A stretch of DNA of 64,000 bases, taken from positions 396,478,853-396,542,852 of the forward strand of contig NC_092872.1 of the NCBI RefSeq assembly GCF_028372415.1, read 5' to 3'. Shown piece by piece: positions 22,943 to 34,515 of this stretch. The DNA comes from Notamacropus eugenii. Its lineage: Eukaryota > Chordata > Mammalia > Diprotodontia > Macropodidae. The notes under the pieces were generated by a model, which made no database searches, had not been told where the DNA came from, and saw nothing but the letters and a program-made list of their open reading frames with translations. Position 1 is the stretch's first letter; the number at the start of each line of letters is the position of its first letter. The position numbers and the translations under genes were made by a program.

Positions 22943-23859
22943 GGGGTAGGGGAAACAATGGATTGTGTGGGGTGCAGGATACCAGCACCTGGGTCCAGTA
23001 TGGGTTGCAGGAATTTTGTGATATATGAAGATGCCTATTTGTTCTCTGTCTTTATCTCTCTTTCATTTGCTGTACATGAATAGTTGAATTTTCACATCTT
23101 AAATGTGTGGGTATAACACAGTTACATGCTATTTCATCAACAAAAAGGCAAAGGATTTTTGAAATGACCTAGCTAATAAAGTATGTCAGTAACTGTGTTG
23201 GATTAGTTACTAGCATATCATTCTACCACTCATCAAATATCTCTTGTCTAAGGAGATAATGCTTGTGGATTCCAAATGAAAGCTACTTCCATTATTACTC
23301 ATAAGGAGGAAGTTAGCCCTTAGGTTAAACTCACCAATAAAGCCCCAATTAACCAAACACTGGTAAACTCATAACCAAGCAAAATAGCGGGGAAATATCA
23401 AAGAAGTTGTCCAGATACGAATATCTCATGGGATGCAATAGAACAAAGGAAGCCCAAAGCTGGAAGTGACATATCTCATCTCATAACTCAAGAAAGAACA
23501 ATATAACCCTGGGGAGATCCACTTTTAGAAATTCTCTAGCATTGTTAGCCTGGATATCAAGGAACATGATAGAGCCGGCTCTTATACCATACATGCCTGC
23601 CAATCTGAGAGCTTGAGTATGCAATTTAAATGTCTCTTTCTCTTGAGCACTTTCCCAAAGGCTCTACCTTGATGTCTTAGAAACAAATTGAAGTAAGTTC
23701 CTCATCAGGAATAACAGGAATACAGAATATCACTAAGAATTCTCTCAGATAATTAGAAATTTTCCTAATTTTCATCTAGCTGTAAAGCATAATAGTGAAG
23801 GGGTGGTTTTCTTCCCAGAAATGGTCTCAAGCTTAGGCAGAATCAGAGTTACACTTGTC
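22940..23859. other. Unclassified DNA
   Basis: No gene or confident repeat recognised. Confidence 0.4.
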
Positions 23860-24335
23860 CCTCAGGAATCACAACATGATGGGACCTCAGAAGCATCTAA
23901 CCCAAATGATACATCAGTCAAATTCCCATTATAATGTACCAGTTGTCCAGCCTTTCCTTGACGATCTCCAAGAAGGAGAACATTCCACTTTTAAAAACTG
24001 TTAGATTTTTTTTCCCTGACATCAAGCCTAAACTTTTCTTCCTTGTTACTTACATTTATTGCTACTGATTTTGCCCTAAGGGGCTAAAGAGAACACATAA
24101 TTCTTTAACCAGATGAAAATCCTGCAGATCCTTGATGATAGCTATCATACTCTTCTTAAGGTTAAACTTCCATCAGCTCATCCTCATATGACATGCTTCC
24201 ACTTGTATTCTCCTGTGGATCCTCTCCAGCTTATCAATATCTCAAACCATGGTTGTCCATGCTTTAAATACATAAGACAATATACTTCCATCCCTTATCT
24301 TCAATGATGAGGGAAAATGAGTGTGGAACATTGAT
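23860..24335 (-). mobile_element. CR1/L3-type LINE fragment, antisense
   Basis: Plus-strand text is the reverse complement of the CR1/L3 3' end: 'ttgtccagcctttccttgacgatctccaagaagg', 'gatgatagctatcatactcttcttaaggttaaac', 'catcctcatatgacatgcttccac', 'ggatcctctccagcttatcaatatc'. The region overlaps, in sense, the same part of the element found at 12225-12690. Confidence 0.8.
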
Positions 24336-24524
24336 TAGACTGTCAGACTTGGTTGATATGTAAGGTACTTTTGCAGAGGAATATTTCACTTCTCTTTCTT
24401 TTTTATATATTTGTCTCTCTTGCATAAGATGATTCCCTGATCAGGGTAGGGAGGAGGAAGGGAAGAGGCAATATTTTTAGGAATTAAAGTGGCATAAAAA
24501 CAACAACTATTCATGACAACAACA

Positions 24525-24808
24525 AATAATGATTATGGTAACAATACCTAACATTTATATAATGTTTATTCTATTGCAGGTATCATGCCTATTGCTTCAC
24601 AATTATTATCTCATTTGATCCTCATAACAACCCTGGGAGGAGGATACTATTATTATCTCCATTTTATAGGGGAGAAAACTGAGGCAGATAGAGGTTGAGA
24701 AGCTTGTCCAGGGTCACACAGATAAGTGTCTGAGGCCAGATTTGAACTAAAGTCTTCCTGACTCTAGGCCCACTGCTCTAATCCCCTGTGCCACCTACCT
24801 GCCTTTTT
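24525..24808 (+). mobile_element. MIR-tailed SINE, nearly complete
   Basis: Well preserved: 'taacatttatataatgtttattctattgcaggtatcatgc', 'tctcatttgatcctcataacaaccctgggagg', 'attttataggggagaaaactgaggcag', 'ggtcacacagataagtgtctgaggccagatttgaact', 'ttcctgactctaggcccactgctctaatcc...tgccacctacctgcc'. This is the typical marsupial SINE order with a tRNA-like 3' end in reverse context. Confidence 0.85.
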
Positions 24809-25402
24809 AACAATATAATAAAATAGTTTAAGACTCATCAACATGTTCATTTTCTATCCATTCACACTTTAATGTACCTATGGTGGTGTCAATGTGCTAA
24901 ACTTATTCAGAAGGGCAGATCGGATCAAAACCCATCTAGACCTCTTGTTTCTGTTAAAGTTTTGTCCATGACTTCCTGGATAGCCAACAGAAAGGGCGCT
25001 TCTAGGATCCAGGGGTTCTTCTTCCACGCATTTTTTTTAATGTGGCTTAGGCACGCATGCACTGTGTTGTACCTCTCTTTTTGTTTTTTGAGTTATGTCT
25101 TTCTCTCTGATGTCATCCTTTATTCCACTTCTCTCTAGTCCTTCATTTGCTAATTAAATTTACCATGAACTTCTCCATTGCCCTTTGAGCAAATTTATTG
25201 ATTTATTAGTAAATAAATAAACAGAATACATATATTCTATTTTTTTACTATTTAATTCATTAATTCCATGCAATTGTGGTCAGTTATCACTGCAAAGTGA
25301 CTTTAAAATTTGTTTTGAGTAAAGGAATAGAATGCTTATATTCCTTACATCTTTAGTGTTCAATCAAAATTACCATACATGATTTAAAAGTAATTTAAAT
25401 AA
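24809..25402. other. Unclassified DNA
   Basis: No gene recognised. The 88-residue frame at 24872-25138 lacks family similarity. Confidence 0.4.
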
Positions 25403-25668
25403 CGCAGCACAGTGTTATGGAAAGAGCACTTGACTTGGAGTCAGGATAGGTCCAGGTTTGTATTCTACCTCTAATAATCATTAGATTTCCCATCTCAGGC
25501 AAATTTTGACAATTCTGAGCCACAGTTTCTTCATCTATAAAACGGGGATAATATATGCATGTCCTATTTGCTTCTTAGACTTATTGTGAAGATCAAATGA
25601 CATAGATCGTTAAATCCCTCAATAGCCTTTAAAGCATTAGGTATTATGATTATGATAGCCATTGTCTT
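25403..25668 (+). mobile_element. tRNA-derived MIR-type SINE
   Basis: Nearly complete and in order: 'gcagcacagtgttatggaaagagcacttgacttggagtcagg', 'tctaccctc'-like middle, 'agccacagtttcttcatctataaaacggggataatat', 'gttaaatccctcaatagcctttaaagcattaggtattatgat'. Confidence 0.8.
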
Positions 25669-27219
25669 TATATCCAAAGTTTTATCTCAGAGCTAAAAGT
25701 GAATTTCCTTGTTTTACAATAAAGTTATATGAATTTAATTATAACCAGGACTTAAAAGTGCCTGCTCTCTTTTGAGGAAGAGATTTCTGCTCTCACTATA
25801 TTCTGAACTTCCGTTAAAAAAAAAAAAAAAAAAAAGAACTGAAAAAATCAACTTAACCCTCCTTTTTTAACTATCCTACTTTTTTTGAAAGAAAAATTAA
25901 GAGATTTTATATCATTCTTTACATCTCTTTTGAATTTACAAAGCAGTAGCTGGTGCAAAATTCATCCTTCAAATAGACTAGAATTTTTACTTTAGAATAA
26001 TTAATGGGAAAATCTAAAGGAGAATATTTGAGTGTTTATCATTTTTAAAAGTGGATTTTCTTAGAAAAAAAATTCCATTCCCTTCAGTAATCAGTTACTA
26101 TGTCAACTAATTTGTGATAAAAGTCACTTATTATGGAAAGTATTGCTATATCTGTTAAGGTCAAAATGGTTAAATTAGTAGATGGCACAGAGTCAAGTGT
26201 ATCGTATTTCTGTGACATGAATTCTCCTTTCAAACTTTGGTTAAGAGCTCAAGACTAAAATACAATTTATCATGACTAGATGAAACATAGCCTTCTATAC
26301 ACACATATAAAAATATTTGAATAGAATAACTTGTATTTTTCTAATGAATCAATTTGCTAGTAATGAGTTGATTAATCAAAAAAGCATTTAACAATGAAAG
26401 AAAAACTTCGACCAACAAAAATACACATTCATTATTTTTTTTAAAAAGCATTCATGTGAACAATGCACACAGAAAGTTAAAGACCTAAACACTTTTAAAT
26501 TACTTAGTTACCAGCCCCTGAAAAATGGGGTTTATAATGAAAATGTCAATAGACCCTTAACAGAGTCGATAATGAAAATGGTAGCATCCCTTAATGGATC
26601 TATTAATGGAGTTTATAATGAAAACACTGTCCCATCCTTATAACATTACTTAATGAATTATATAATATCATTAAAGCATCATTTGTCCTTGAAGTTATTA
26701 TTCAATTTTAGCTGATAAAGAATACTGGGCAAAAATCCTAAACTTTATTAAGAGAATTCAGAGCTTCATCCATATCTGATGATGAAGCCTTGTGTTTTCC
26801 TAGAAACAGTTAAATGATAGAGCCATGAGATAACTCTCTGTACAATGCAGATCCTGCAGGGAATCCTATCTATAATATGAGATTGAATATAAATTTTTCC
26901 TGGGTTTATTTTAAAATAAAAGTTTGTGCCAAATACATATTAATATTGAACAAAATTATGATTATAATTCATACCTTTCAATAATTTCTTGAAATATAGA
27001 AATGTTAGAAATGACACTGAGAGGAGAGAACTAGTTTAACTTCTTCTAAATAGGAAATGAACTACACTAATATATCATCTTAGTGAAATGTACCTCTGTG
27101 GAAACTCAAGGAGAAATATAATACAAATTCATCCAAGAAACATCTATGAAATTCAATTTATTTAAACTAATATTAAATGCTTACTCTGTTTAAGTTATGA
27201 TGAGGTTCAAATTTTGTTT
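25669..27219. other. Unclassified AT-rich DNA with poly-A run
   Basis: No gene or confident repeat. A pure A20 run lies at 25816-25835. 'GTTTATAATGAAAA' occurs twice about 83 bp apart near 26530 and 26613, with a third looser match between them. Confidence 0.45.
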
Positions 27220-27455
27220 TTGGGCAAAGTATGTCAATAACTGAACTTATCTTGTCTCTCACTTAACTCACTCCTTCCCTACTCAACTTTACTGTTCCTG
27301 TTTATTATGGCAGAATTTTTTCAGTTATTCAGACTTGATAAAAGAAAAAAATATTTCCTCCTTCCTCTATGTTTCTCTTCCATCAATTCAGTCACCAAGT
27401 TCTTGCACTTCTGTCTAGTTGTCTCTATATGTCACTTACTTTCTATCCCTATATT
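27220..27455 (+). mobile_element. L2 LINE fragment, left part
   Basis: 'ccatcaattcagtcaccaagttcttgcacttctgtc' matches the L2 'caatcagtcaccaagtcctgtc' coding region on the plus strand. Continues at 27706 after a SINE insertion. Confidence 0.6.
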
Positions 27456-27705
27456 GTTGTTACTGTTCAGTCTTTTCAGTCATATCTGATTCTCTGTGAA
27501 CTCATTTCATATTTTCCTAACAAAAGATAGTGGAATAGTTTGTCATTTCCTTTTCTAGCTCATTTTACAGATGAGGAAACTGAGTTAAGTGACTTGCCCA
27601 GAGTCACTCAGATATTAACTTCCTTAGGCTACATTTGAACTCAGCTCTTCCTGATTCCAGACCACGTCCTCTATCCACTGCACCAAGTAGCTGCCCTTCT
27701 AATTT
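27456..27705 (+). mobile_element. RTE/BovB-like head plus MIR-like tail SINE
   Basis: The head 'ttgttactgttcagtcttttcagtcatatctgattctctgtgaactcatttc' and 'gatagtggaatagtttgtcatttccttttctagctcatttta' resembles the BovB/RTE 3' end. The tail 'cagatgaggaaactgagttaagtgacttgcccagagtcactcag...cctctatccactgcaccaagtagctgcc' is MIR/tRNA-like. This chimaeric order is typical of marsupial RTE-type SINEs. It splits an L2. Confidence 0.8.
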
Positions 27706-28070
27706 TATTAATAAAACACTATTCTGAGACTCCCATTACCATAATATTGAACAAGGCAAAACTAGCCTTTAAATATCCTATTTCTAATCACTTTCTTTTT
27801 CAATTTTTCAATAATATTATTCTTCCTAATGTAAACATCTGATCATTTTACCACAATTCTCAAAAATCTTTAGTGTTTCCCCATTGCTTTCTAAAATAAG
27901 ATCCAAACAACTTAGGCTGATCTTCAATGCCACATATATTATGGGTCAACTAATCTTTCAAGCTTAATATTACATAATTACTTCATATGTGGGCAACATT
28001 CCAGACCAACAGGAGTACTTATTGGTTGCTGAACATGACATGTATCCTCTCTTTTCACTATGCCTTTGGT
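27706..28070 (+). mobile_element. L2 LINE fragment, right part
   Basis: Continuation of the L2 after the SINE: 'attattcttcctaatgtaaacatctgatcattttacc', 'atctttagtgtttccccattgctttctaaaataagatccaaac', 'gctgatcttcaatgccac'. Confidence 0.7.
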
Positions 28071-28213
28071 TATGCAAGCCCTTTCCCTTGAATAATCTTT
28101 ACCATTTTATCTCATTTTCTCCTTACAATAGTCCTGTGAGGTTGTTAGTATTACCAAGAATTCCTATTTTAAAGTTGAAGAAACTAAAGCTTAGAGAGCT
28201 GAACAAATTTGCA
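28071..28213 (+). mobile_element. MIR-like SINE fragment
   Basis: 'cattttatctcattttctccttacaatagtcctgtgaggttg', 'attcctattttaaagttgaagaaactaaagcttagagagctgaac' is a MIR-like 3' half, adjoining the next HAL1. Confidence 0.7.
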
Positions 28214-30600
28214 AGAAAATCATGAAAAAAAAGTCAATAGCTTGGTAAAGGAAACATTCACATACACAAATACTGAAGAAAATACCACCTTAAAAAACAA
28301 ACTAGGCCAAAAAGTAACAGAGGTAGAAAAGCTCACTGAGGAAAATAACTCCTTAAAAAATTGGAATTGACCAAATGGAAGATAATGATCTCAAGAGAAA
28401 TCAAGAAACAATGAAACAGAACCAAAAGAATGAAAAAAATCAAAGACGACATGAAATATTTCATTGGAAAAATAACTGACCTGGAAAACAAATCCAGGAG
28501 AGAGAATTTCAAAATTATTGGATTACCTGAAAGTCATGATTAAAAATAAGAGCCTAGATATCATCTTCCAAGAAATTATCAAGGAAAACTGCCCAGATAT
28601 TTTAGAACCAGAGGGTAAAATAGAAATTGAACGATTCTACCAATCACATCCTGAAAGTGATCCCAAAATGAAAACTTCCAGGAATGTTATAGTCAAATTC
28701 TTGCGTTCCAAGACTTAGAAGGGAATACTACAAGGAGACAGAAAGGAACAATTCAGGTACTGTGGAGTCATAGTCCAGGTAACACAAGTGTTAGCAGCTT
28801 CTATTTTAAAGGATCAGAGGGTTTGGGATATGATATTCCAACAGGCAAAGGAGTTAGCATTATAAGCAAGAATCACCTACCCAGCAAAACTGAGCATAAT
28901 CCCTCAGAGGAAAAATGCATATTCAATGAAATAGAGGACTTTCAGCATTCTTGATGAAAAGATCAAAGCTGAATACAAAATTTGACTTTCACATACAAGA
29001 CTTAAGAGAAGCAAAAAAAATGGGAGATGGGAATCATAAGCAATTTAATAAGGTTAAATGCATTTTTGCATGAGAAAGATGATACTTGTAACTCAAAAAA
29101 AACTTTCTCATTATCAGGGCAGTTAGGAGTATTCATAGCGAGCAGAGGAAGGAATTGAAGGTAATCACAAGATTATCTAAAAAAATAAAATTGAGAGGTG
29201 AGGAAGAGGAATGCACTGAGAGAAAGGGAAAGGGAGGGGTAGAATGGGGGATAAATTATCTGACATAAAAGAGATTTTACAGTAAAAGGGAAGATGGGGG
29301 GAGAAAGTGAAACTTACTCTCATTGGAATTGACTCAAAGAGGAAATAGCATATACACTTAATTGGGTATAGAAATCTATCTTACCCTACAGGAAATTAGG
29401 AGAGGAAAGGGAGAAGAGAAGGGAATGGAAGTGAAAGAAGGAGGGCAGCTTGAGGAAGGTGGTAGTCAGAAGCAAAACACTTTTGAAGAGGGACGGAGTG
29501 AAAGGAGAGAGAGTAGAAGAAATGGGGATAGATAAGACAGAGGGAAATAACATTTAGCTATTCTAAGTGAAAAAAATTGGAGACAAGTTTCTCTGATAAA
29601 GGCCTCATTTATAGAATTCATTCTTCAATTAATAAATGATCAAAAAATATGGTAAGTTTTCAGATGAAGTAATCAAAGCTATCTATTGTCTTATGAGAAG
29701 GTCCTCTAAATTGCTATTGGTTGGAGGAATGCAAATTGAAACAATTCTGAGGTACTACCTCATACCTATTAGATTGGCTAATATGGAAGAAAAGGAAAAT
29801 GACTAATGTAGGAAGAGATGTGGGAAAAATGGGACATCAATACACTGTTGGTGAAATTGTGACCTGATTCAACTATTCTGTAGAGCAATTTGGAACTATG
29901 ACCAAAGAGCTGTTAAACCTGACCTAGCAGTGACACTACTACCTATATCCAAAAAGATAAAAAAAAAAAACAAAAGGTAAAAGGACCTATATTTATGGAA
30001 ATATTCATAGCAACTCTTTTCTGGTGGCAAGGAGTTGGAAATTGGGAGGATACCCATCAATTGGGAAATAGCTGAACAAATTGTACTATATGATTGTGAT
30101 GGAATACTATTGTGCAATAAGAAATGATGAGCAGGATACTCTCAAAAAACATGGAAAGACTCACAGGAGGTTATGCAAAGTGATATGTACCATATACAAA
30201 GTAACAGCAATGTTGTAAAATGATCAGCTACGAATGACTTAGATATTCTCAGCAACGCAATGATACAAGACAACTCTGAAGGATTTATCATGAAAATGCT
30301 ATCTATCCTCAGACAAAGAACTGATGGTGTCTAAATATAGATTGAAGCATACTTTTTAAAAACTTTCTTTATTATCTTTGGGTTTTTTTGGATATATGTT
30401 ATCTTACAACATGATTAATATGGAAATGTTTTGTATGACTGCACATATATAACATATATCAAATTGCTTGCCTCTTCAATGAGGGGGATGAGGAGAGAGG
30501 GGGAGAAGTTTCAACTCAAAATTTTAAAGATGAATATTAACAATTGTTTTTTTTTAATGTAATTGTGGAAAAAATGAAATAATTAATTTTAAAAAAATTA
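28214..30600 (+). mobile_element. HAL1, long form, 5'-truncated
   Basis: Plus-strand HAL1 lacking its 5'UTR and ORF1 start. It begins in the ORF1 coiled coil (28.21-28.45 kb) and runs through the RRM-like part (28.45-28.75 kb; the frame 28518-28718 reads 'SLDIIFQEIIKENCPDILEP', the same motif as copy A) and C-terminal domain (28.75-28.99 kb). The purine-rich ORF1 3'UTR follows (29.0-29.58 kb), then the ORF2-derived 3' segment (29.58-30.5 kb; 'tggtgaaattgtgacctgattc', 'tggaatactattgtgcaataag') and an A-rich end. No ORF2 endonuclease or reverse transcriptase lies between ORF1 and the tail. All frames are broken. No clear target duplication was found. Confidence 0.8.
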
Positions 30601-30734
30601 AATGCCGTTTATAATCAAAAGTGTATCTGTGGTGTATATGGATAGAAATTTGGATAACTGAAAATATAACTGAGCAGAAGTGGAAATCAAATGCCCAAGA
30701 GTTCATTCCTAAGTTCACATGACAGAAGTCTGAA

Positions 30735-30955
30735 CATGAAGTCAAGAAACCTGGATAAATCCTCCCTCAGACAGAAACTGGGTGACCCTAAGAAAATTTC
30801 AACTTCTTCTTAACTCTACTGACTCATTTGTAAAACGGGGATAAAAACCATAATAGCACTTGCCTCCCAGAACTGTTTTGAGGATAAAATTATATAATGT
30901 TTAGATAATATTTTATTGTATTTTGCAAAGTGCTATATAAATGCCAGTGATAATG
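30735..30955 (+). mobile_element. MIR-type SINE fragment
   Basis: 'agtcaagaaacctggataaatcctccctcagacag', 'actgactcatttgtaaaacggggataaaaaccataatagcac', 'gttttgaggataaaattatataatg', 'tttgcaaagtgctatataaatgccagtgat' follow the MIR/CORE-SINE order. Confidence 0.75.
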
Positions 30956-31069
30956 ATGGTGATGCCTATAATGAAAGAACTTACTTATTAACTTTTAATT
31001 TAAACCAAATTCCATTGTACTTTGAATGTTTATCTGAGCCCAAAACAAAAATTAGAATAAATCAGATAA

Positions 31070-31282
31070 TTGCTTGCATTTTTATGGCTCTTAAAGGTTT
31101 TAAGAAGCACTTAGTAGCATTTTCTTATTTGATCCTCTCAACATCCTTTGGAGGCAAGTGATTATAAATGAGCAACAGTTTCAGAGAGATTAGGGGTCTT
31201 GTTCATGGTCACAAAGCTACTGTTGCATGGATTCTGAATCTAGATCTTCTTGATTCCTAAGCCAGCATTCTAAACACTGATT
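31070..31282 (+). mobile_element. MIR-tailed SINE fragment
   Basis: 'tttatggctcttaaaggttttaagaagcac', 'cttatttgatcctctcaacatcc', 'tagatcttcttgattcctaagccagcattctaaacactg' match the same SINE type as 24525-24808, more diverged. Confidence 0.6.
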
Positions 31283-31918
31283 CTAAATAGAATCAGAAAT
31301 GGATTTGTGGTTTTCACTGGTCTACCTACTACATGAGAATTTTCCAACAGATATTTTGATTTTCACTGGTCAGAAAAGGGCAAGATCAACAAATTTCTAT
31401 TCACTCTTGCATTTTGATACAGTACCCTAAAGAGACTCAGAGCCCAGGTGTCTGAAAAGATTCTATTTTTAAAATATATTTTCTACCTGGGTGGGAAAGA
31501 TAGGAAGGAGAGAGGTTATCTCTTAATACAATAAAAATGTACAGACCTATTCATAATGACATCCACATTTCATACACATTGAGTACCATTTATTTTAATC
31601 AAGTATAGACCTCAACTATATCAATCTTACCTGTCATACGGCAGGCAAAAGAACACAGCAATTTCAGAGATTCATAATAAACCCCCAGAGGAGATTCATA
31701 ATAGAATTTAATTCAGAAAAAATGCTTCATAATTTTGTCACACATAGGTGTAGGCCATCCACTGGAAGAAGAAAAAAAAAAACACTATTACTCAAAGCGG
31801 TTGTTATACAGCAGAAGGATAGTTTTTACTCACTAGTTAATAGCGTATCATCTCAGAATTAATCTTATTTTCTCTTTTGAAGTAGATATGTGGATGGGCA
31901 AAGGCAGTTTTAATGTCA
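31283..31918. other. Unclassified DNA
   Basis: No gene recognised. 'TTTTCACTGGTC' occurs twice (near 31312 and 31361), a minor direct repeat. Confidence 0.4.
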
Positions 31919-32580
31919 GCCCATCGTCAAACATTTATTAAGTGCTTATGTGTCAGGCATTTTGCTAAGCACTAGGAATACAAAGAAAGGTCAAAACTGT
32001 TCCTGCCCTTATGGGGTATTTATTCTTGAAGGAGAAACAACATGTAAATTATGAACTATGTAGCAAATATACACAGAACAGATGGAAAGTGTGATGAGAG
32101 GGAGCTATAAAGGCTTCTTACAAAAGTTGGGATTTGAACGGAGGAAGGCAGGGAAATTGAGAGATGGAGGTGAGGTGACAGTATTCTAAGCTTGGGGGAC
32201 AGTGAGAGAAAATACATGGATATAGAAGATGAAGTGTCACATTTCAGGAACTGCAGTTAGGTCAGGATGCCTGGAGTATAGAATATAGACAGATTGGTGA
32301 AATAGAAAGATTGAAAGAATAGGAAGGGTCCAAACTGTTAATTGATATAAACGTTAAGCAGAGGAATTTGTATTTGATTTTGGAAGTAACAGGGAACCAA
32401 AGGAGCTCATTGAGCAGAGAGGTTGTGGGGAGGAAGGAGTGAGCATGCTTGGCGTGATTATCCCTAAGTTCTAAAACAATCACCACCTTTTGCAGCAGCG
32501 TGAAGGATAGATTGGAACAGGGAAAAATTTGAGGCAGGAAGATTATTGTAAGAATATTGAATTATAGGTGAGAAATGATG
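31919..32580 (-). mobile_element. L2 LINE 3' portion, antisense
   Basis: Plus-strand text is the reverse complement of the L2 3' region for about 650 bp: 'aaacatttattaagtgcttatgtgtcaggcat', 'ctgttcctgcccttatgggg', 'aggcttcttacaaaagttgggatttgaac', 'gcttgggggacagtgagagaaaat', 'ggagctcattgagcagagaggttg', 'gaggcaggaagattattgtaag'. Confidence 0.75.
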
Positions 32581-32754
32581 TTAAGCATTTTAAAGGGGAG
32601 ATTTTACGATAAAAGAAAAAATAAAAACTCTTTTAAAAAGTTATAAATGAAGAAACATGTTGATTTGAATTGGGGGGATGGGTTGTGACCTCATTTTTGG
32701 TTAGTATCAATAACTTTTCAAAATTCACTACTAATATCTATTATTTATCACTTA

Positions 32755-32992
32755 ACTTTGTTGTTGAGTTGTGCCTAACTCTTCATGACTCCATTTGGGG
32801 TTTCCTTGGAAAAGATATTGGAATGGTTTGCCATTTCTTCTGCAGATTTTACATTTTACAGATGAGGAAACTGAAGTTAAGAGAATTAAGTGACATGCTC
32901 AAGGTCACACAGCTAGTATGTGTCTGAGGCAAAATTTGACTCCTGACTCCAAGCCTAGTGCTCTGCCTACTGTGCTACATAGCTACCCATTG
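32755..32992 (+). mobile_element. RTE/BovB-like head plus MIR-like tail SINE
   Basis: Same type as 27456-27705: 'ttgttgttgagttgtgcctaactcttcatgactccatttggggtttccttggaaaagatattggaatggtttgcc' head, then 'ttttacagatgaggaaactgaagttaag...aaggtcacacagctagtatgtgtctgaggc' and 'gtgctctgcctactgtgctacatagctaccc'. Well preserved. Confidence 0.85.
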
Positions 32993-33039
32993 GTTAACTT
33001 TAAAAAGGTCCATTAACCATTGTTGTCATAAAAAGAATT

Positions 33040-33145
33040 GAGCCTTGCCTCCAGTTTTTACAAACTCAGTAACTTTAAATATTTCATTAAACTTCTCTGG
33101 GTTTGAGTTTCTCCATCTATAAAATGGGTCAGTTTGACTACTACA
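33040..33145 (+). mobile_element. MIR-like SINE fragment
   Basis: 'cattaaacttctctgggtttgagtttctccatctataaaatgggtcagtttgact' is the MIR core-to-3' order. Confidence 0.65.
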
Positions 33146-33149
33146 TTTG

Positions 33150-33565
33150 AAATATTGTGTTCACTTTTGGGTGCTACTTTCTAAGCACCTTCATAAGCCG
33201 GAGAGTGACAAGAAAGCAATGAGAATGGAGAAAGCTCTTGAGTCCATATCAAAGGAGGATAGATGAAAAGAAATGAGATGTTTTGTCTGGAGAACAGAAG
33301 TGGAGGGCATGATGTCTATCGTGAAGTATTTGAAAAGTTGCTGTGTAGGGATCTCATTTGTTCTTTTCTTCCCAGAGAGTAAAATGAAAAGCAAGGAGCA
33401 GACTGGTAGTTTCCAAGATGAGAATCAAAATTTGAGGTCAGAAAAAATGCTCTAAATATTAGAGTTGTTAAAAAGTGGAATGGATAAAGGACATTTGTTA
33501 ATAACTGAGCTCACATTTGAAAAGGTAAGCGATTCAGTATCTGGACCTTGAGATGATCAGGCTGA
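33150..33565 (+). mobile_element. CR1/L3-type LINE fragment
   Basis: 'gtgttcacttttgggtgctactttctaagcacctt', 'atgagaatggagaaagctcttgagtccatatcaaagg', 'ttgtctggagaacagaag', 'gtgaagtatttgaaaagttgctgtgtag', 'agagttgttaaaaagtggaatgg' match the CR1/L3 end seen at 12225-12690. Confidence 0.75.
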
Positions 33566-33949
33566 AGTGGATGCAAGATCTCCCACAAGTCCCTCAAAAT
33601 AACAGAAGTCAAAACAATAACAATAGCAGAAGGAGAACATTAAATTGTGTAGTTGTGGTAATAGTGATGGTGCTGTGTATGTATGCAATACACGAAAAGG
33701 AAAGCAAGGAAAACAAGTTTAAAAATCAGATGCTATCTTAAAATCTCTTAAAATTAAGTTATGTTGAACTCACAATGTTAATAAGTGTTATGTTAGACCA
33801 CATCTAAAGGAAATTACTCATATATCCTCCATTAAACTCCTACATTGATGTTTCATAGTACCATGGATGTGACTTGACTTTTTTATTAGGAAAGCAGGAC
33901 ACAAGCAGGCATGTCCTTTCAAAGTAGAAAGGCTATAAATGTAGATTTT
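33566..33949. other. Unclassified DNA
   Basis: No gene or repeat recognised; the 62-residue frame at 33553-33741 is not family-like. Confidence 0.4.
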
Positions 33950-34168
33950 TAGGTGGCACAATGGATAGAACTCTGGACCTGGAATTAGGACTAGCTGCAT
34001 TCAGATCCAATGTTAAACACGTTCCAGCTGTATGATCCTAGACCATTCATTTAACCTTCATCTGCCTCAGTTTCCTCATCTGTGTATAATAGCCCCTACC
34101 CCTCAGAGTTTTTGTGAGGATAAAATGAGGGAATGTTTGTAAAGTGCTTTGCAAAAACTATTATATTG
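33950..34168 (+). mobile_element. tRNA-derived MIR/CORE-type SINE
   Basis: 'aggtggcacaatggatagaactctggacctggaattagg', 'ttcagatccaatg', 'cagctgtatgatcctagaccattcatttaacc', 'ctgcctcagtttcctcatctgtgtataatagcccctacc', 'ttgtgaggataaaatgagg...aaagtgctttgcaaaa'. Almost complete, including a tRNA-like head. Confidence 0.85.
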
Positions 34169-34404
34169 TCTGCTGTTGCTGATGATGACCTGTGACCAGC
34201 TTGTCGTATAAAGACCAGTCTAAATTTGGAAAGATCTATTACTAGAATATTGACCACAAACTGGTGAAAATTTTTAACCACAGAAATTCATAAAGACATC
34301 ATATCATAAACTGTAGAGAGATTGCCTAGTATTTATGCCAGAGAAACTGGGAATCCTTGAAGTATTGAAAATCATTTATATTGATCAACTTTAAAACTGA
34401 GAAC

Positions 34405-34515
34405 CCACAGAGTATTTTAGAGCTAGATGGGAGATCAAAGGTCATGGAGTTAAGCTTCATTTGTCTGATAAGAAAACTAAAGCAAGAAAATGTTAAAGAG
34501 GTCCAGAAATTGGGA
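34405..34515 (+). mobile_element. MIR-like fragment
   Basis: 'ttagagctagatgggagatcaaaggtcatggagtt...gataagaaaactaaagcaagaaaatg' resembles the 'agctggaagggacctcagaggtcatctagtcc...gaggaaactgaggc' repeat. Diverged. Confidence 0.5.

Noticed and set aside
25816-25835. Poly-A20 as the tail of a retrocopy
   Set aside because: No recognisable element lies upstream on either strand and no flanking duplication was found.
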